DNA from: Gymnogyps californianus
Taxonomy: Eukaryota; Chordata; Aves; Accipitriformes; Cathartidae
Length of the DNA: 64,000 bases
Reading direction: 5' to 3'
Assembly: GCF_018139145.2 (NCBI RefSeq)
Contig: NC_059478.1
Coordinates: 4,526,001-4,590,000 of the forward strand
Shown here in pieces: positions 54,100 through 64,000 of the stretch. Within the stretch, counting starts at the first letter, position 1. Each line of letters starts with the position of its first letter. A model generated the notes under the pieces. That model did no database searches, was not told where the DNA came from, and saw only the letters and a program-made list of their open reading frames with translations. The position numbers and the translations under genes were made by a program.

Positions 54100-57000
54100 A
54101 TAATTGTGAATTATTTTAAACAGGGTAGTACAAATTTAATGTTACTTGTGCCAAAGGAATGATTCCGAAAGGCAGTCAGCTGTTTGAAGTAGAGATCAAA
54201 ATATAATCACTATCCTGACACAACTGTCCTGCAACAAAATTCTCTCGTCTAAGAGTAAGGGGTTAAAAAATGTTAATATTTTAAAATGTACCTGCAAGAA
54301 CAGTGATTATCTGGAAGTATTAATACAGCGAGAAAAAAGGGGGGAAAAAGCAGAAGGAATTTCTTTTGCAAATATTAACAAAGGTCTTTTTCCCTGGTCA
54401 CTTTCTTGCTAATAATATTTGCATAAATGTTTCCATTCTCTTGACCGTCTAAACCTAGCACTAGTCATTCACTTACCAGTTCCGCTTCACACTCGAAATG
54501 AACTGCATAATAAATTTGAAGTGACATTTAAGAATACCTGGTGAACACCTGATTGTTACATTTGAGAGTACTATGCCGGTGAGTGACACTGATGGTTTGA
54601 CAAGTGTCCAAATTTCTCATTTCATTTACCTTAAATCATACTTAGAAGTGGATTTAAAACCTTGACTGGAAAAATGCAGTAATAATAATAATAAAAGGTT
54701 AAGACTGTGATTCCCTGAGCAACTGAGTTAATGTAGCTCACTGCTGCTCAAAGATCTCACCCCTCCAGCTCCCCGTTGTACAGTCATGTCCCTTGTCCTT
54801 GTTATGGCACTTACTGGAGATGATTAAAAACAAAACAAAAAAAGATGTGGGTGGATTTCCCCCCCCCCCAGTTTGTCTTTTGCCAAGTTAATGAGTTAAA
54901 TCATCTCAAAGGGTCCAATGAGTGCAAGCGGATCATGGGAGTGGGACATCCCCAGTTCATCAAAAAAGAACTGTTAAATAAGCTCACCACGTTTCATGGA
55001 ACTAGCTTTGACACAACATCATCTTTCTCAGTGTAGCAGCTCTCTGACTTTGGAAGTTGAGTTTCTGTGACAAAAACATGTTTGCTACCTGCTAGCCATG
55101 ATGATTTCAAAACCTTGTAGGATGGAAGCTGGCTTACATCAGCAAAAAGTTTCAGAAGGCAATGGCTGAGTTATCACTCTTGGCAATGACATAAAGGCGG
55201 TAAACAATTTTCACCTTCCATCTGTAGGTCCAAGGTAGCGTCTGTAGCAGTGGCATTTGGAAGAGTAATATTTACGTGGAAACTGTCTCAAAACTACTGC
55301 AAGAATAAGAAAAGAGCTCTATGGCATTATCTTGGTGAATAAGCATAGTTATATTCAGAAACAAGGAAAGGAGCAAGACTGCAGGATTAAACCAGGCAAG
55401 CTAAAATTCTGCCTGCTGACTATACGTGCTATTGGGGAACTGAGCTTCCTGTGAGTAAATAAATCTGGGTTTTAATTAGCCCTTTCAGCAGCGTGTGACA
55501 GAGCTGCGTGCACACGTATCCCCGACCGACTGATCTGTCGGGGATAGCTGGCTTGTTGTTTAGCTTTTCAGCAAGAAACATCATCAAAGTCTCACTGAAA
55601 CTGTTATTTTCATGTGGCACTGGAACAGCTAACATAGCTCGTAAGTCTGGAGTGATTAATATTTTTTTCCTGAGTCAGTATTAAACTATGTGTCCACATC
55701 AAACCTATATTAAAAGTAATTTGAATTTCATAAATATGTATGTGGAACTAAATCTTATTTTTTAATTTTATTGAGAATGCACAGTTCTGAAATAAAGCCT
55801 TTACTTTGATTAGGGACAAACCTCCAAAGAATATTTTTAGTATGACTGTTTTATCTTGTTGGATTCTAATCTGTTCCTGAGATGCCCAATATGGGGGGGA
55901 AAAAAAAAGTACTTTTTTTCACTTTAAAAAGAAGTTGGTTTTACTTTGACTGTAACACTTTACAGGATAAATGAAGCAAGGCTGATTTAGTTACATGGTA
56001 CATCTGTGAACTAGTCTTGTATTATCTTTGTGAATCAAACTTAATATTCTAAAGTAATAGAACTTATTTCACTTAGTTTAACAAATTCTAAATGTACCTG
56101 GAGAGAATTAAAAACAATAAAATAGAAAATATCATGCGTGGTGTTAATCCAAGAAACTGCAAAAACCCTAAGGTCCATATGCATTAATGTTTAGTAAAAC
56201 CAGTCTCAAGAAAGGTAGTCAGCCATGTAATTGGTGCTGCCAGCAGTGACAAACACATCCTTGTCCTGCCCGTTAATTAGTATATAATTTGCTACAGCTA
56301 AGTTGCATTGCTACAGCTAAGGTAAACTGCTCACAGAGGTAAGCAATTTTTTTTTTCTTTGTTAAGATATTTTAAAGGACTTCTCTTGGTTGGCCCTTGA
56401 AATTTCTTTTAAGATAGATGCTTTCATCTGTGCCATTGTGTTAAAAACAACTCAAAATAAAAGCAGCCATTTACAAGGGGAGAGAGAGAGAGAAAGTAAG
56501 TCAAGAACAGCAAGAGTTCAGGCCCTTGACAAAGCATGAAGTATCCCATTGACTTCAGTGTCACGATGTCACTCACTGACTGAATGTGGCAATTTAGGAG
56601 TAAATAAAAATCTGAATTTACTGACACTGAAGTATCAAAACTTGGAAGCTACATAAGTCAGGCTTTCTCCACAGGATAAAGGTAGGGCTGTCCCCTTCCT
56701 TCTATTACGTAGTTGCGGTGAAATCCATGAAACTACTTGTATGTGTGGGAGAACTGTACCTCTTATTTTGATTTACTGTTAGACTCAGGGATAATTGGCA
56801 TACTTCTGCGTAACCTAATAAGCCTAAATACCTTTGGCACAGAAAACAGAAACACTCTTATCTTACAATGCTGGTTTTCTTCCAACTGCTAGAGAGAAAA
56901 CCTTAGTACGTGTTATTGTCGGAACGTGAAGAGCAGGGCAGAGATTTTTCTCTCAAGACCGGGGGACTGTTCTGGCTGACAGGCACGCCTGTCACAGCTG

Positions 57001-60000
57001 AGCCCTGCGGAACGGGCCGTTGTGCAAACAGCTGGCTGCACTAGACATGTAATGCTGCGGCGAGTATACACAGCGCCAGGCATCACGTTGTTCTTGCAAA
57101 CACAAAGGCTTGAACTAAATTATTTTTCTGTCTTATTAGGCTAATATCCTACTGGGAGCTGTCCCATTACCTCCTTCCAAGTCATACTACTAAGGGAAGC
57201 ACTCGAGTTTGGACCTTTCAAGTTAGGTTAGGTATACATCACAGCAGCCTTTAAAACTGGGTGAATCCATAGATGGGTTTTAGGAAATTCAAAGAGTTTG
57301 CAACTGGATAAATAATACTCAGCATTGATCAAGATCCTATCTTTCCCAAGTCAGAAGTCTACATAATTTATTTCAAGATCGTGACTTAACACGTACAGGT
57401 TAATCCTCCAGGAATACAGGGCTCTCCATTTCTCCTGGATTCCAACTGCTTTGCTACTGAATGTATTTCATGCTATTTTTACCTGAAAAAGAAAAAAAGA
57501 TATGGGTAGAGAATTAGGACATTACTTCCTCTTATTTTCTTATTCAGTGGGACTTGCTTTTATTTAACCTGTAAAGGAATATATATGTATCTTTGGAAAA
57601 CTATATCTTATATATAGAATAATATATAGGAAACTGAATCACAAGGGGATAAATACATCAAAAGGATTTGGTATCATGAATTTCATTTGTGATTTGATAC
57701 CACCAGAATCCTGGGCTGTACTAATTTCCTTTCAGTTTCTCTTATTTTTGTATTTTATATAATACATGGATGGTACTACCAATGCAAACAAGAGCAGATG
57801 TTCTCAGATTTTTCTCCAGATCCCGATTCCCTCCTTCCAGTAATCCCTGGGTTTGCACTGCTGCTGACACCACCTTCAAAAGCTGCGCCAGGAGTTCTCT
57901 TGAGCTTTGGGAACTGTTGCTTTCCCATGGAAGAAGGTTCTCTGGCTGCTCTGAACTGGGAAAAGATGGGACGTGAATGCAGAAAAGGGTCTAACCAAGC
58001 ACGATCTAGATCCCTCAGTGTCTGCCATTCAAGGTGGCTTCACTTCAGCACACAAAACAGAGAGCAGCTTCAAAGCTCTGACTCCATTACAATGACGTTT
58101 TCCAGGTTTGGAGTTGCGTTTGTTACCTGGGTGCGTCCCAAGTTCGCAAATCCTAAAGAGCTAGGAAAAAAAGAGCATCGTGGCGGTATCAGACTTTTAA
58201 CTGAGAACAATTCAGTACTGCCAGTACTTGTGTAACAAATCCACGTATTATATAAAGTATAATATGGAAATATAAGTGTAATGCTTGTTATTAAAAGTGC
58301 AATTCAATGTACATGGTCACAACAAATGTTTACTTTTTTAATTGTTACAGAATTGTTTGGATCAGTACCTTGTTATCATTGTGTGAACGATGCCTTGTAA
58401 AATAAATGGAAATGCAAACAAAATGGGAATAAGGTGCTTATTTTCATAAGCCACTTAAGAAACAGCTTAAATCTGTTTGCAATAATAAACAGCTGCTGTG
58501 TCAGGTTTTCTGATACAGCTCGCTCCAGCTGGTTATTTTCAAGCATTGCTGTTGCACTAGGACACAGTGAACTTAGCAGACTAGCTGTCCAAAACGTGTG
58601 CATGCTATATCGCTAATTCCAACCAGTTCATTAGGACAATGTACTCGTTCACAAGGGTTAACCTGTTCTGCAGGAGTCTTGAGAGATGAGAGCTAACGGG
58701 TCACCCTGGTCCTCTGCTCCGCATGCTAGTCTGAGGTTTTCAGCACAGAGAACATACCGGTAAATAGGCTTTTCCTAAAGGTTGTTGATATACAGCAATG
58801 GGGCAACAGGAGTTGTTGCTAAGATCTTCATGCTTCCCTGGAAGTACACAAGAGAAACAGGCAAGTGAGCCATGAGGCAGCATGCTTGAAGGAAGAGACA
58901 TTGGAGGGAGGAGACATGGAGAAGGAGGAGACAGGAAGAAACTGAAAACTGACTTTGGTAACAGAGAAGCATGGCTGAGCAAGAACAGGCCAGAGCAGAA
59001 TTTAGAGCAGTCAAAAGGAAAAATGGTTTTATAAAGCATTTGAATACATGTGAGCAATTGCTCTAGGTTTTCTTTTTTATTAATCAAGATGAACAGCCAC
59101 TGTTCCCAGATAACTGGAAAAGCACACAGCACTTAGGGAAAGATAGGAAGGCAAAGAGGTAGAAAAGCTGAAGATTAAATTTACCAGATGTAACATTTTG
59201 TATTGATTTACCTCCACATCACTATCCAAAGACTGTTTGTCATCAGTTGCTATCAATGCCTGCAGACAGAAGCAGAAGGTATGGCTACTACGTGCTAGAT
59301 AAAGAGGCCACATCCTTTCAAAGCCCTCTCAGATGCTTTCCCCCCCGCCCCATCTCTAGAGCCGATAAGCGCTGAAGAGCACTCTGCACTGTATTTTGTC
59401 TGCCAGACAGACTAGGCCAGGATCTTTCAGCGGAGTTTCAGTACTCCTACTAACTCTAACCTAGCTCCTTTTCCCCCTCCTGCTGCAGGAACTGTTCTGA
59501 TTCTTCTCCCCCGAGAGAAGGCCTGCCACTTGGCTCCTTGTAAGGATGCGCAGAAGAAGAAAACTTGGCTTTGTCAGGCTCTCTTCCATTTCCAGCCAAG
59601 GGAGGATGCAGCATCCAGATGCTACTGCAGCTTTATGCAAAGGCGAGCTGTGTGGAACTTGTTTCTACATTACAAGAGTGACAACTCTTCCACGTGGAAG
59701 CTGCCACTCAAGTGGAAGTGCCACGGGCACTAACATGCTCCTCATTTAAGGAAATGAAATAAACACTGGTTTAAAAAAAAAAACCAAAAAACGAAAAAAG
59801 CAAATTACAGGCTCACTTACAAATGCATTTATGTATTAGTGAAAGCGTTTTCTCCTCTAGGCAGAAATTAAATTATAAAGCAATACCAATTTAAATTCTA
59901 AAACTATGAGCACTTCCTAATATAAGACCACAGCTGAGAGTGGAGAAACTCAAAGATTAGTAGCTAAGGAAAAAAACACAGAAAGTTTCTTCTTGTCTCA

Positions 60001-60885
60001 GTGGCTGCTCAACAGAAAGATCGTAAGGAAAAAATTCCTGAATAAGCAACTGCCCTTAACCAATTAAATAACCATGCCACAGAAGTAAATTCCAGTTGAC
60101 CATATTGTATTTTCCAGATAAAATCAACTAGCCCAGCTTCAAAAGCTATTCCTGAAGATGGACAGGCTGAAGCTCAGTCCTATGAAAATTAAACATAACC
60201 ACAGAGTTAGTTACGCAGATCCTTCCTGACCCTTTCTCAACTGCAGATCTTGAAGCACTGGACCAGAGGGTTATAATAAACGCTTCAGTACATCGCCTGT
60301 TAAAACTGCTTTGTGGAATGCAGCCTGGAACACAAATCCTTGGCTTCAGGTTTTCTATGAATTTACCTTCCTCCGATCTATTCTTCTCTCCATACTTCTA
60401 CAAAAAAACACTCTTTACAGATGAATTAGTTCCTGGATGTTCACTTTAGAAGGGGAAGAGAAAAAAAAACCCCTAACCCTGTAAATCAGCAAATGAGCTG
60501 GCGTTCCTCAATTTGGTAAAATACGTTATAACTGCCACCCTTTTTTAAAGAAATCTACCTTTTAAGCGCGGAAGGGGTGCATCCTGCCTTGGGTTCCACT
60601 GCTTATAAAAGACATCTGGAGGCAAACGCTGACTGTTCCACTTACCTGCTTACAGAAAGATTGCCATTGCCTTTTTGTTTTTCCCCCCCTCTGGGAAATT
60701 TTAATGCCCGACTGGGACCTGGGGATATAGACACTTTTATTGTTGTTGGTGTTCAGTACGCTGATTTAGTAACGGTGGTGAGAAACACCTCACTATGTAC
60801 TTTTCTCCTTGGGCAGCTGCAACCGAGGCTGCAGTACTCGGGAAGGTCACTTCAAGTCGCCTCTAAAAGAGTACCGATTGCGGTC
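54100..60885. other. Intergenic region between RABGAP1L and CACYBP
   Basis: About 6.8 kb of AT-rich sequence. It holds AATAAA hexamers (55791, 56116, 58401, 59758), a C11 run at 54859-54869, a GA-repeat tract near 56.48 kb, an AT-rich ATATA block at 57.58-57.63 kb, a G/A-rich stretch at 58.86-58.95 kb and A-rich tracts near 59.77 kb. The frame at 57.8-58.2 kb and the others give no recognisable protein. No RNA gene was recognised. Confidence 0.6.
59758..59800 (+). other. AATAAA followed by A-rich tract (possible retrocopy tail)
   Basis: AATAAACACTGGTTT is followed by a run of A with few interruptions (AAAAAAAAAAACCAAAAAAC GAAAA). The spacing of the hexamer to the A-run is what an inserted processed transcript or SINE would leave. 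The upstream 250 bases contain no gene I recognise. Confidence 0.25.
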
Positions 60886-61208
60886 ACACAGGAGACCCGC
60901 TCGCACGCCCGCCCGGGCCCCGCCGCCGCCGCTCGCCTCGGCCACCGGCTCCCAGACGCGGTCGACGGCGGGAGAGAAAACCTGCCCGGCGGCGGAGCCC
61001 GTCAGTCGCCGCCTCCCCGGCCGGCCGCCCGCCTCAGCCACCGCCGGGCCGCCGCTCCCCTGGGCGGGCCGGCCGAGCCCCCGAGCTCCCTCAGGGGGGC
61101 ACTAACGGCCGCCGGGCCGCGCGCCCCACCCCACCCCTCAGGGCCCCGCAGAGGCGGGAAGGCCCGTGGCCCCGCCCCTCGGCTCGGCCACGCGGCTGCT
61201 GGCTGCGT

Positions 61209-61222
61209 GTCGCCGTGGCAAC
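61209..61222. promoter_or_regulatory. CACYBP: RFX-type X-box in the CACYBP promoter
   Basis: GTCGCCGTGGCAAC fits the X-box consensus GTNRCC, 2-nt spacer, RGYAAC exactly. It lies about 240 bases before the ATG. RFX binding is inferred. Confidence 0.45.
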
Positions 61223-61341
61223 GCCGGCGGGTGACGGGGGGGGGAGGGAGGGGGCGGGGCGAACGAGCTGTTCCGCTCACCCGGCGGAACGGGTGAGGCT
61301 CGCGGCGCGCGTCGGGTGGCGGCGGCGGCGGCGGCATTACG

Positions 61342-61351
61342 CCACTTCCGC
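61342..61351. promoter_or_regulatory. CACYBP: ETS-family site
   Basis: CCACTTCCGC contains the CTTCCG core (CGGAAG on the other strand) typical of ETS/GABP sites in CpG-island promoters, 107 bases before the ATG. Confidence 0.45.
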
Positions 61352-61385
61352 GGCGCGCGCGGTGCGTGGGCGGGGCGGGAGGCCG

Positions 61386-61398
61386 GAAGGTTCCAGAG
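61386..61398 (+). promoter_or_regulatory. CACYBP: Heat-shock element in the CACYBP promoter
   Basis: GAAGGTTCCAGAG reads GAA-nn-TTC-nn-GAG, three alternating pentamer cores with one mismatch in the third, as bound by HSF1 trimers. It is about 60 bases upstream of the ATG, next to a GC box. CACYBP is a CS-domain (p23-like) HSP90-associated protein and is, to my knowledge, induced with chaperones, so the site is biologically sensible. Confidence 0.5.
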
Positions 61399-61457
61399 GG
61401 GCCGTGAGAGCCGCTGCCGCCGCCGCCGCCGGGGGGTTGGGGGGCGCCGCACGCGAC

Positions 61458-61478
61458 ATGGCCGCAGCGCGCGAGGAG
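61458..61478 (+). CDS. CACYBP: CACYBP exon 1 (MAAAREE)
   Basis: ATG in a good context (G at -3 and G at +4) encodes seven residues, MAAAREE, ending at the donor GAG|GTGAGC in phase 0. The human protein starts [14 protein letters not shown], so the short first exon, its phase and the final E-E agree with the join to LQKDLEEVK at 62064. An in-frame ATG lies 81 codons upstream (61215) with no stop between. If transcription began upstream of it, a longer N-terminus would be possible, but the family length argues for 61458. Confidence 0.85.
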
Positions 61479-62063
61479 GTGAGCCGGCCCCCCCGCCCGC
61501 CCCCACCGGCGGGGGGGGGGGGTCTGACTGGAACCGGGGGCGAACGCCGCTTCGCGCCGGCGGCAGGCCGCGGGCCCGGGCCGGCCGGGGTCGGGGCGCC
61601 GTGCGGTGCGAGGGGCAGCGGCCTGGCCGTAGTTCGGAGGCGTGGGGCCGGGCAGCTTGGGTGCGTGGGTGGCAGCCGGGAGCCTTCAGCCTGAGGCTTT
61701 GCTGGGCGCTGTCGGGGTCTCTCCCTGAGGTGCTGCTGTGCGCCTTTAGCATAATCCAGAACCTATGGGGGAGCTGCTCCAACTGCCGAACTTTTATCGG
61801 TTTCCCTTGTTTCTACGGATGAAAGGTTAAACCTTGAAATATATACTGGTCGAGAAGTGAAAGCGTGAGTGGCCAGGGAGTGGGGAACAGATGGCTTCGT
61901 GCTTAACGGGGCGTAGAGGGAAAGGAAACTACTGACTTGATAAACCTGCAGCTGCTGCAGCTGGGAAATTTGAAAGTGTCATAACTGAAAGAGCTCAGCT
62001 GTGAACCTTGAGTAAAAAGAACTGTATCTAATATATACCTGTGATCTTTTATTTTTGAACCAG
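61479..62063 (+). other. CACYBP: CACYBP intron 1
   Basis: About 585 bases. The first half is still CpG-rich, with a G12 run at 61511-61522; the second half is AT-rich and ends in the acceptor TTTTTGAACCAG. Confidence 0.85.
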
Positions 62064-62256
62064 TTACAGAAAGATTTGGAAGAGGTTAAAGAACTGCTTA
62101 CGAAAGCCACGAGGAAGCGACTTCGTGATGTCCTGATGGCAGAGAAACACAAGCTAGAGCTAGAAATCAAGAATCAGCCTCCACCGAAGCCAAAAGATGC
62201 AGCAGAGGAAGAAAAGTCATCACTGGGAGGGTACACAGTGAAAATAAACAATTATG
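62064..62256 (+). CDS. CACYBP: CACYBP exon 2 (SIAH-interacting N-terminal domain and start of CS domain)
   Basis: The exon has 193 bases (64 codons plus one base) and ends at TATG|GTAGGA. It starts [20 protein letters not shown], the helical hairpin of the N-terminal dimerisation and SIAH-binding domain, then [18 protein letters not shown] low-complexity linker of about 18 residues follows ([18 protein letters not shown]), shorter than the roughly 27 residues I recall for human. The exon ends with [10 protein letters not shown], the first strand of the CS domain. CACYBP bridges SIAH1 and SKP1 in a ubiquitin-ligase complex that acts on beta-catenin, and binds S100A6 (calcyclin). It acts in cytoplasm and nucleus. 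The split glycine codon (G|GT) with exon 3 is consistent with NYGWDQ. Confidence 0.96.
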
Positions 62257-62956
62257 GTAGGATTACTTTTCTGAACGCTTACTAGAGCTCCAGCGTTTCT
62301 CTGAAGAGAAGGCAGGGTGGCATTAGTGTGAGTTACAGTTGCCGCTTAGCATTATAGAGAAGCCTTCTTAAGTATTTATTTCAGACTGGAGACCCCACTT
62401 TAAAAGCTACTACGTGCCTGCTGTGCCGTCCCAACCACAGCGTGTATTAATTCTGTTTGTGTGATGGTACTGGTGGGATGCATTAACAATCACTGGTGTA
62501 CCAACTAGTATTTTTCCATTGTCTAGGGCTTAGCAGGAATGAAAGAGTGAGCTTTGGCTTCTCTGCTCACCATGTAGGTGAAAGGAGAGGGAATTGCTCA
62601 AAATACTTGTCATGCAGGGAGCAGGGGGAAAAGTGGGTCAAGGAAACTGCAGCAAAAGCAGACAGCTACCTCTGCCTCCCCCTGCACAGACAGGGTTGCT
62701 CTCCTTTTACCTGAGCTGATATGTGTTTTTTTTCTCAGAATTTGCAGGAATTGGGGAACAGGGCTACATGTGAGGACCTCCTTTTGCTCTCAAGTTATTC
62801 CTGAGTAATTCATCTCTTTCCCTTACCCTCTAAAGATTGTTTCAATAAAGCAGAGATCCTAGTCATTGCTAGGGGACTTTGTGGAGTGAGTTGGGATGGA
62901 ATGCATGAAGTTTATGGAGGAAAGGTAGAACTTAATCTCTTTTTTTTCACTTGCAG
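62257..62956 (+). other. CACYBP: CACYBP intron 2
   Basis: 700 bases, GTAGGA to TTTTTTTCACTTGCAG. No exon or recognised repeat. Confidence 0.9.
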
Positions 62957-63053
62957 GTTGGGATCAGTCAGATAAGTTTATTAAGATTTACATCTCTCTA
63001 AATGGAGTCCAGAAGCTTCCAGCTGAGAATGTGCAGGTGAATTTCACAGAGAG
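62957..63053 (+). CDS. CACYBP: CACYBP exon 3 (CS domain)
   Basis: Ninety-seven bases. GT completes the glycine codon; then [31 protein letters not shown] and a split arginine codon (AG|G) before the donor GTGAGT. WDQSDKF and the NVQV-F-E block are hallmarks of the CACYBP CS domain, a p23-like beta sandwich that contacts HSP90-type partners. Close to the human sequence ([27 protein letters not shown]). Confidence 0.96.
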
Positions 63054-63656
63054 GTGAGTTCATCTTGTTGCACCATGCCACAGGGGAGAGCATGGATGAA
63101 GAACACTATTTGAAATGCAGGCATGTGTTGTGTTGAGTTCTGTTCTGGATCATCCCTTACCACCCCCACCCCTTTCTTTCTTTTTTTTAACTTGAGCGAT
63201 ATTAGCTTTTAGTAGCACTTAGCACATACCCTTAAGTATAGCTCTCCTTAGAGGGTATCAGGGTATTTTCATTTTACACATGCTTGTTGCACCTCATCAC
63301 GCTTGACAGGATATGTAGTGTTAGCCCTGTTTTCTGATGGTGGTAGAACTGAAGTCAGGGGCAGGTGTACATTAAGTAAATCTGCCTTTCCATGGTTGTA
63401 GGAGATCAGCGAGGTAGAAAGAACCCTAAAGATCTTGATTTGTTGTGAAGTCTGGACAGGTCCTTTTAAGTCCTCAATATTAAATCCAACTGAAGATTTG
63501 AAAGCCCTGGGAAGAAAGTAATTCAAGCCTGTTGATATGCTTTCCAAAGAAATACGCCTGCTAAAGGGCTTTCAGACATTGTTTTTGGTGGCAAGGCACA
63601 ATAGTCTTACAATGATTGCAATATTTGTGCCCGTCTTCCCCACTTTCTGGTTCCAG
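63054..63656 (+). other. CACYBP: CACYBP intron 3
   Basis: 603 bases from GTGAGT to TTTCTGGTTCCAG. No features recognised. Confidence 0.9.
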
Positions 63657-63756
63657 GTCATTTGATCTGCTAGTGAAGAATCTGAATGGGAAGAATTACA
63701 CCATGACCTTCAACAACCTCCTGAAACCCATCTCCGTGGAAGGCAGCTCTAGAAAG
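63657..63756 (+). CDS. CACYBP: CACYBP exon 4 (CS domain continued)
   Basis: 100 bases. G completes the arginine codon, then [20 protein letters not shown] and [13 protein letters not shown], ending at AAG|GTCAGT in phase 0. It matches human [33 protein letters not shown]. The four exons give 137 residues of a protein of about 220-230. The remaining CS strand (starting VKTDTVLIL in human) and the C-terminal SGS domain, which binds S100A6, lie beyond the window. The gene is cut by the window edge, not truncated biologically. Confidence 0.96.
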
Positions 63757-64000
63757 GTCAGTGCACCTCGGCTGTTAGAGGTATTTAGGTCTCTCACAAA
63801 GTACCATGTTCATTGCCTGACGCTAGTTCAAGAGGCTCAGTGCTAACCTTCAGTCCCTCCCTTCTGTCTGTAAAGTCTCTTCACTGTGAACGTGATTCTT
63901 ATTAATCTGTAATTGTCATAACTGTGGAATTATTCTCTGGAATCCATGGGCTCCTATTTCCAAAGATCATGTCTGGATATTGTACGCTTTTTTTTAATAG
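63757..64000 (+). other. CACYBP: CACYBP intron 4 up to the probable exon-5 acceptor
   Basis: Intron of 244 bases starting GTCAGT. The window ends with a pyrimidine tract and AG (CGCTTTTTTTTAATAG), so 63999-64000 is probably the acceptor and exon 5 would begin at the next base. Confidence 0.6.

Larger units (their letters stand above)
60890..61700. promoter_or_regulatory. CACYBP: CpG island and promoter of CACYBP
   Basis: The sequence changes abruptly from AT-rich to very GC-rich with dense CG dinucleotides (for example CGCCCGCCCGGGCCCCGCCG), spans the first coding exon, and fades into intron 1. It has GC boxes (GGGCGGGGCGGG at 61368-61379), a GGC6 repeat at 61318-61335, a perfect 7-bp inverted repeat GTTCCGC/GCGGAAC at 61270-61290 and a G12 run at 61511-61522. 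No TATA box is visible near the probable start, which fits a housekeeping promoter. Long open frames on both strands here reflect the GC bias, not extra genes. Divergent minus-strand transcription is possible but not shown. Confidence 0.85.

Noticed and set aside
57798..58235. 145-codon plus-strand open frame in the intergenic region
   Set aside because: No recognisable domain, no clear promoter or splice context; kept only as unassigned sequence.
60577..61296. 239-codon plus-strand open frame upstream of CACYBP
   Set aside because: It starts at a GTG and its second half lies in the CpG island, where stop codons are rare in every frame; it is Arg/Pro/Gly/Ala-rich on both strands and shows no domain.
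61138..61782. 214-codon minus-strand open frame over CACYBP exon 1
   Set aside because: Pro/Arg/Ala-rich translation from a GC-rich region overlapping the real exon; no homology recognised.

Overview
The window is vertebrate nuclear DNA, most likely from a bird (another sauropsid is possible). It has long AT-rich introns, degraded CR1 LINE fragments in both orientations, and a few ancient MIR-like repeats. Two tandem plus-strand genes are recognisable from their exons: the 3' half of RABGAP1L, and the 5' half of CACYBP, which runs off the right edge. The same gene order (RABGAP1L then CACYBP) is known on human chromosome 1q. There is no sign of bacterial, viral or plasmid genes.

RABGAP1L (1 to about 54.1 kb). 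The exons for the PTB and TBC RabGAP domains lie to the left of the window. Positions 1-38553 are intronic for the full-length transcript. Within them, 18441-18551 is a recognisable alternative first exon. It encodes 37 residues beginning MMEEISIMVAYDAHVF, matching the N-terminus of the mammalian short RABGAP1L isoform, and so implies an internal promoter just upstream. Seven constitutive C-terminal exons follow (38554-38646, 45940-46050, 48499-48603, 49841-49924, 50426-50497, 51887-52084, 52446-52601). They encode 272 residues of mostly coiled coil. All the internal ones are phase 0-0. A tiny alternative terminal exon at 38928-38942 (Phe-Ile-Cys-Leu-stop) corresponds to the FVYL ending that I recall for the truncated mammalian form. 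This one locus can therefore make a GAP with the coiled coil, a GAP without it, a coiled coil without the GAP, and a 72-residue mini-protein. A 60-nt exon-like segment at 31386-31445 is a candidate unannotated cassette exon. The 3' UTR probably ends after the AATAAA at 54058, with another signal at 53472.

Intergenic (about 54.1-60.9 kb). AT-rich sequence with scattered AATAAA hexamers, one followed by an A-tract near 59.77 kb, and no gene that I recognise.

CACYBP (about 60.9 kb to the end). A strong CpG island (about 60.89-61.70 kb) holds an RFX-type X-box, an ETS site, GC boxes and a near-perfect heat-shock element. Four coding exons follow (61458-61478, 62064-62256, 62957-63053, 63657-63756). 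They encode 137 residues: the N-terminal SIAH-interacting dimerisation region and most of the CS domain. The last two bases of the window look like the acceptor of exon 5; the rest of the CS domain and the SGS domain lie beyond the edge.

Repeats include a roughly 1 kb CR1 copy at 22.1-23.15 kb, a CR1 3' fragment at 20.7 kb, inverted CR1 fragments at 25.2-26.26 kb, several MIR-like pieces, a run of 19 C, an (ATT)7 microsatellite and small tandem duplications.
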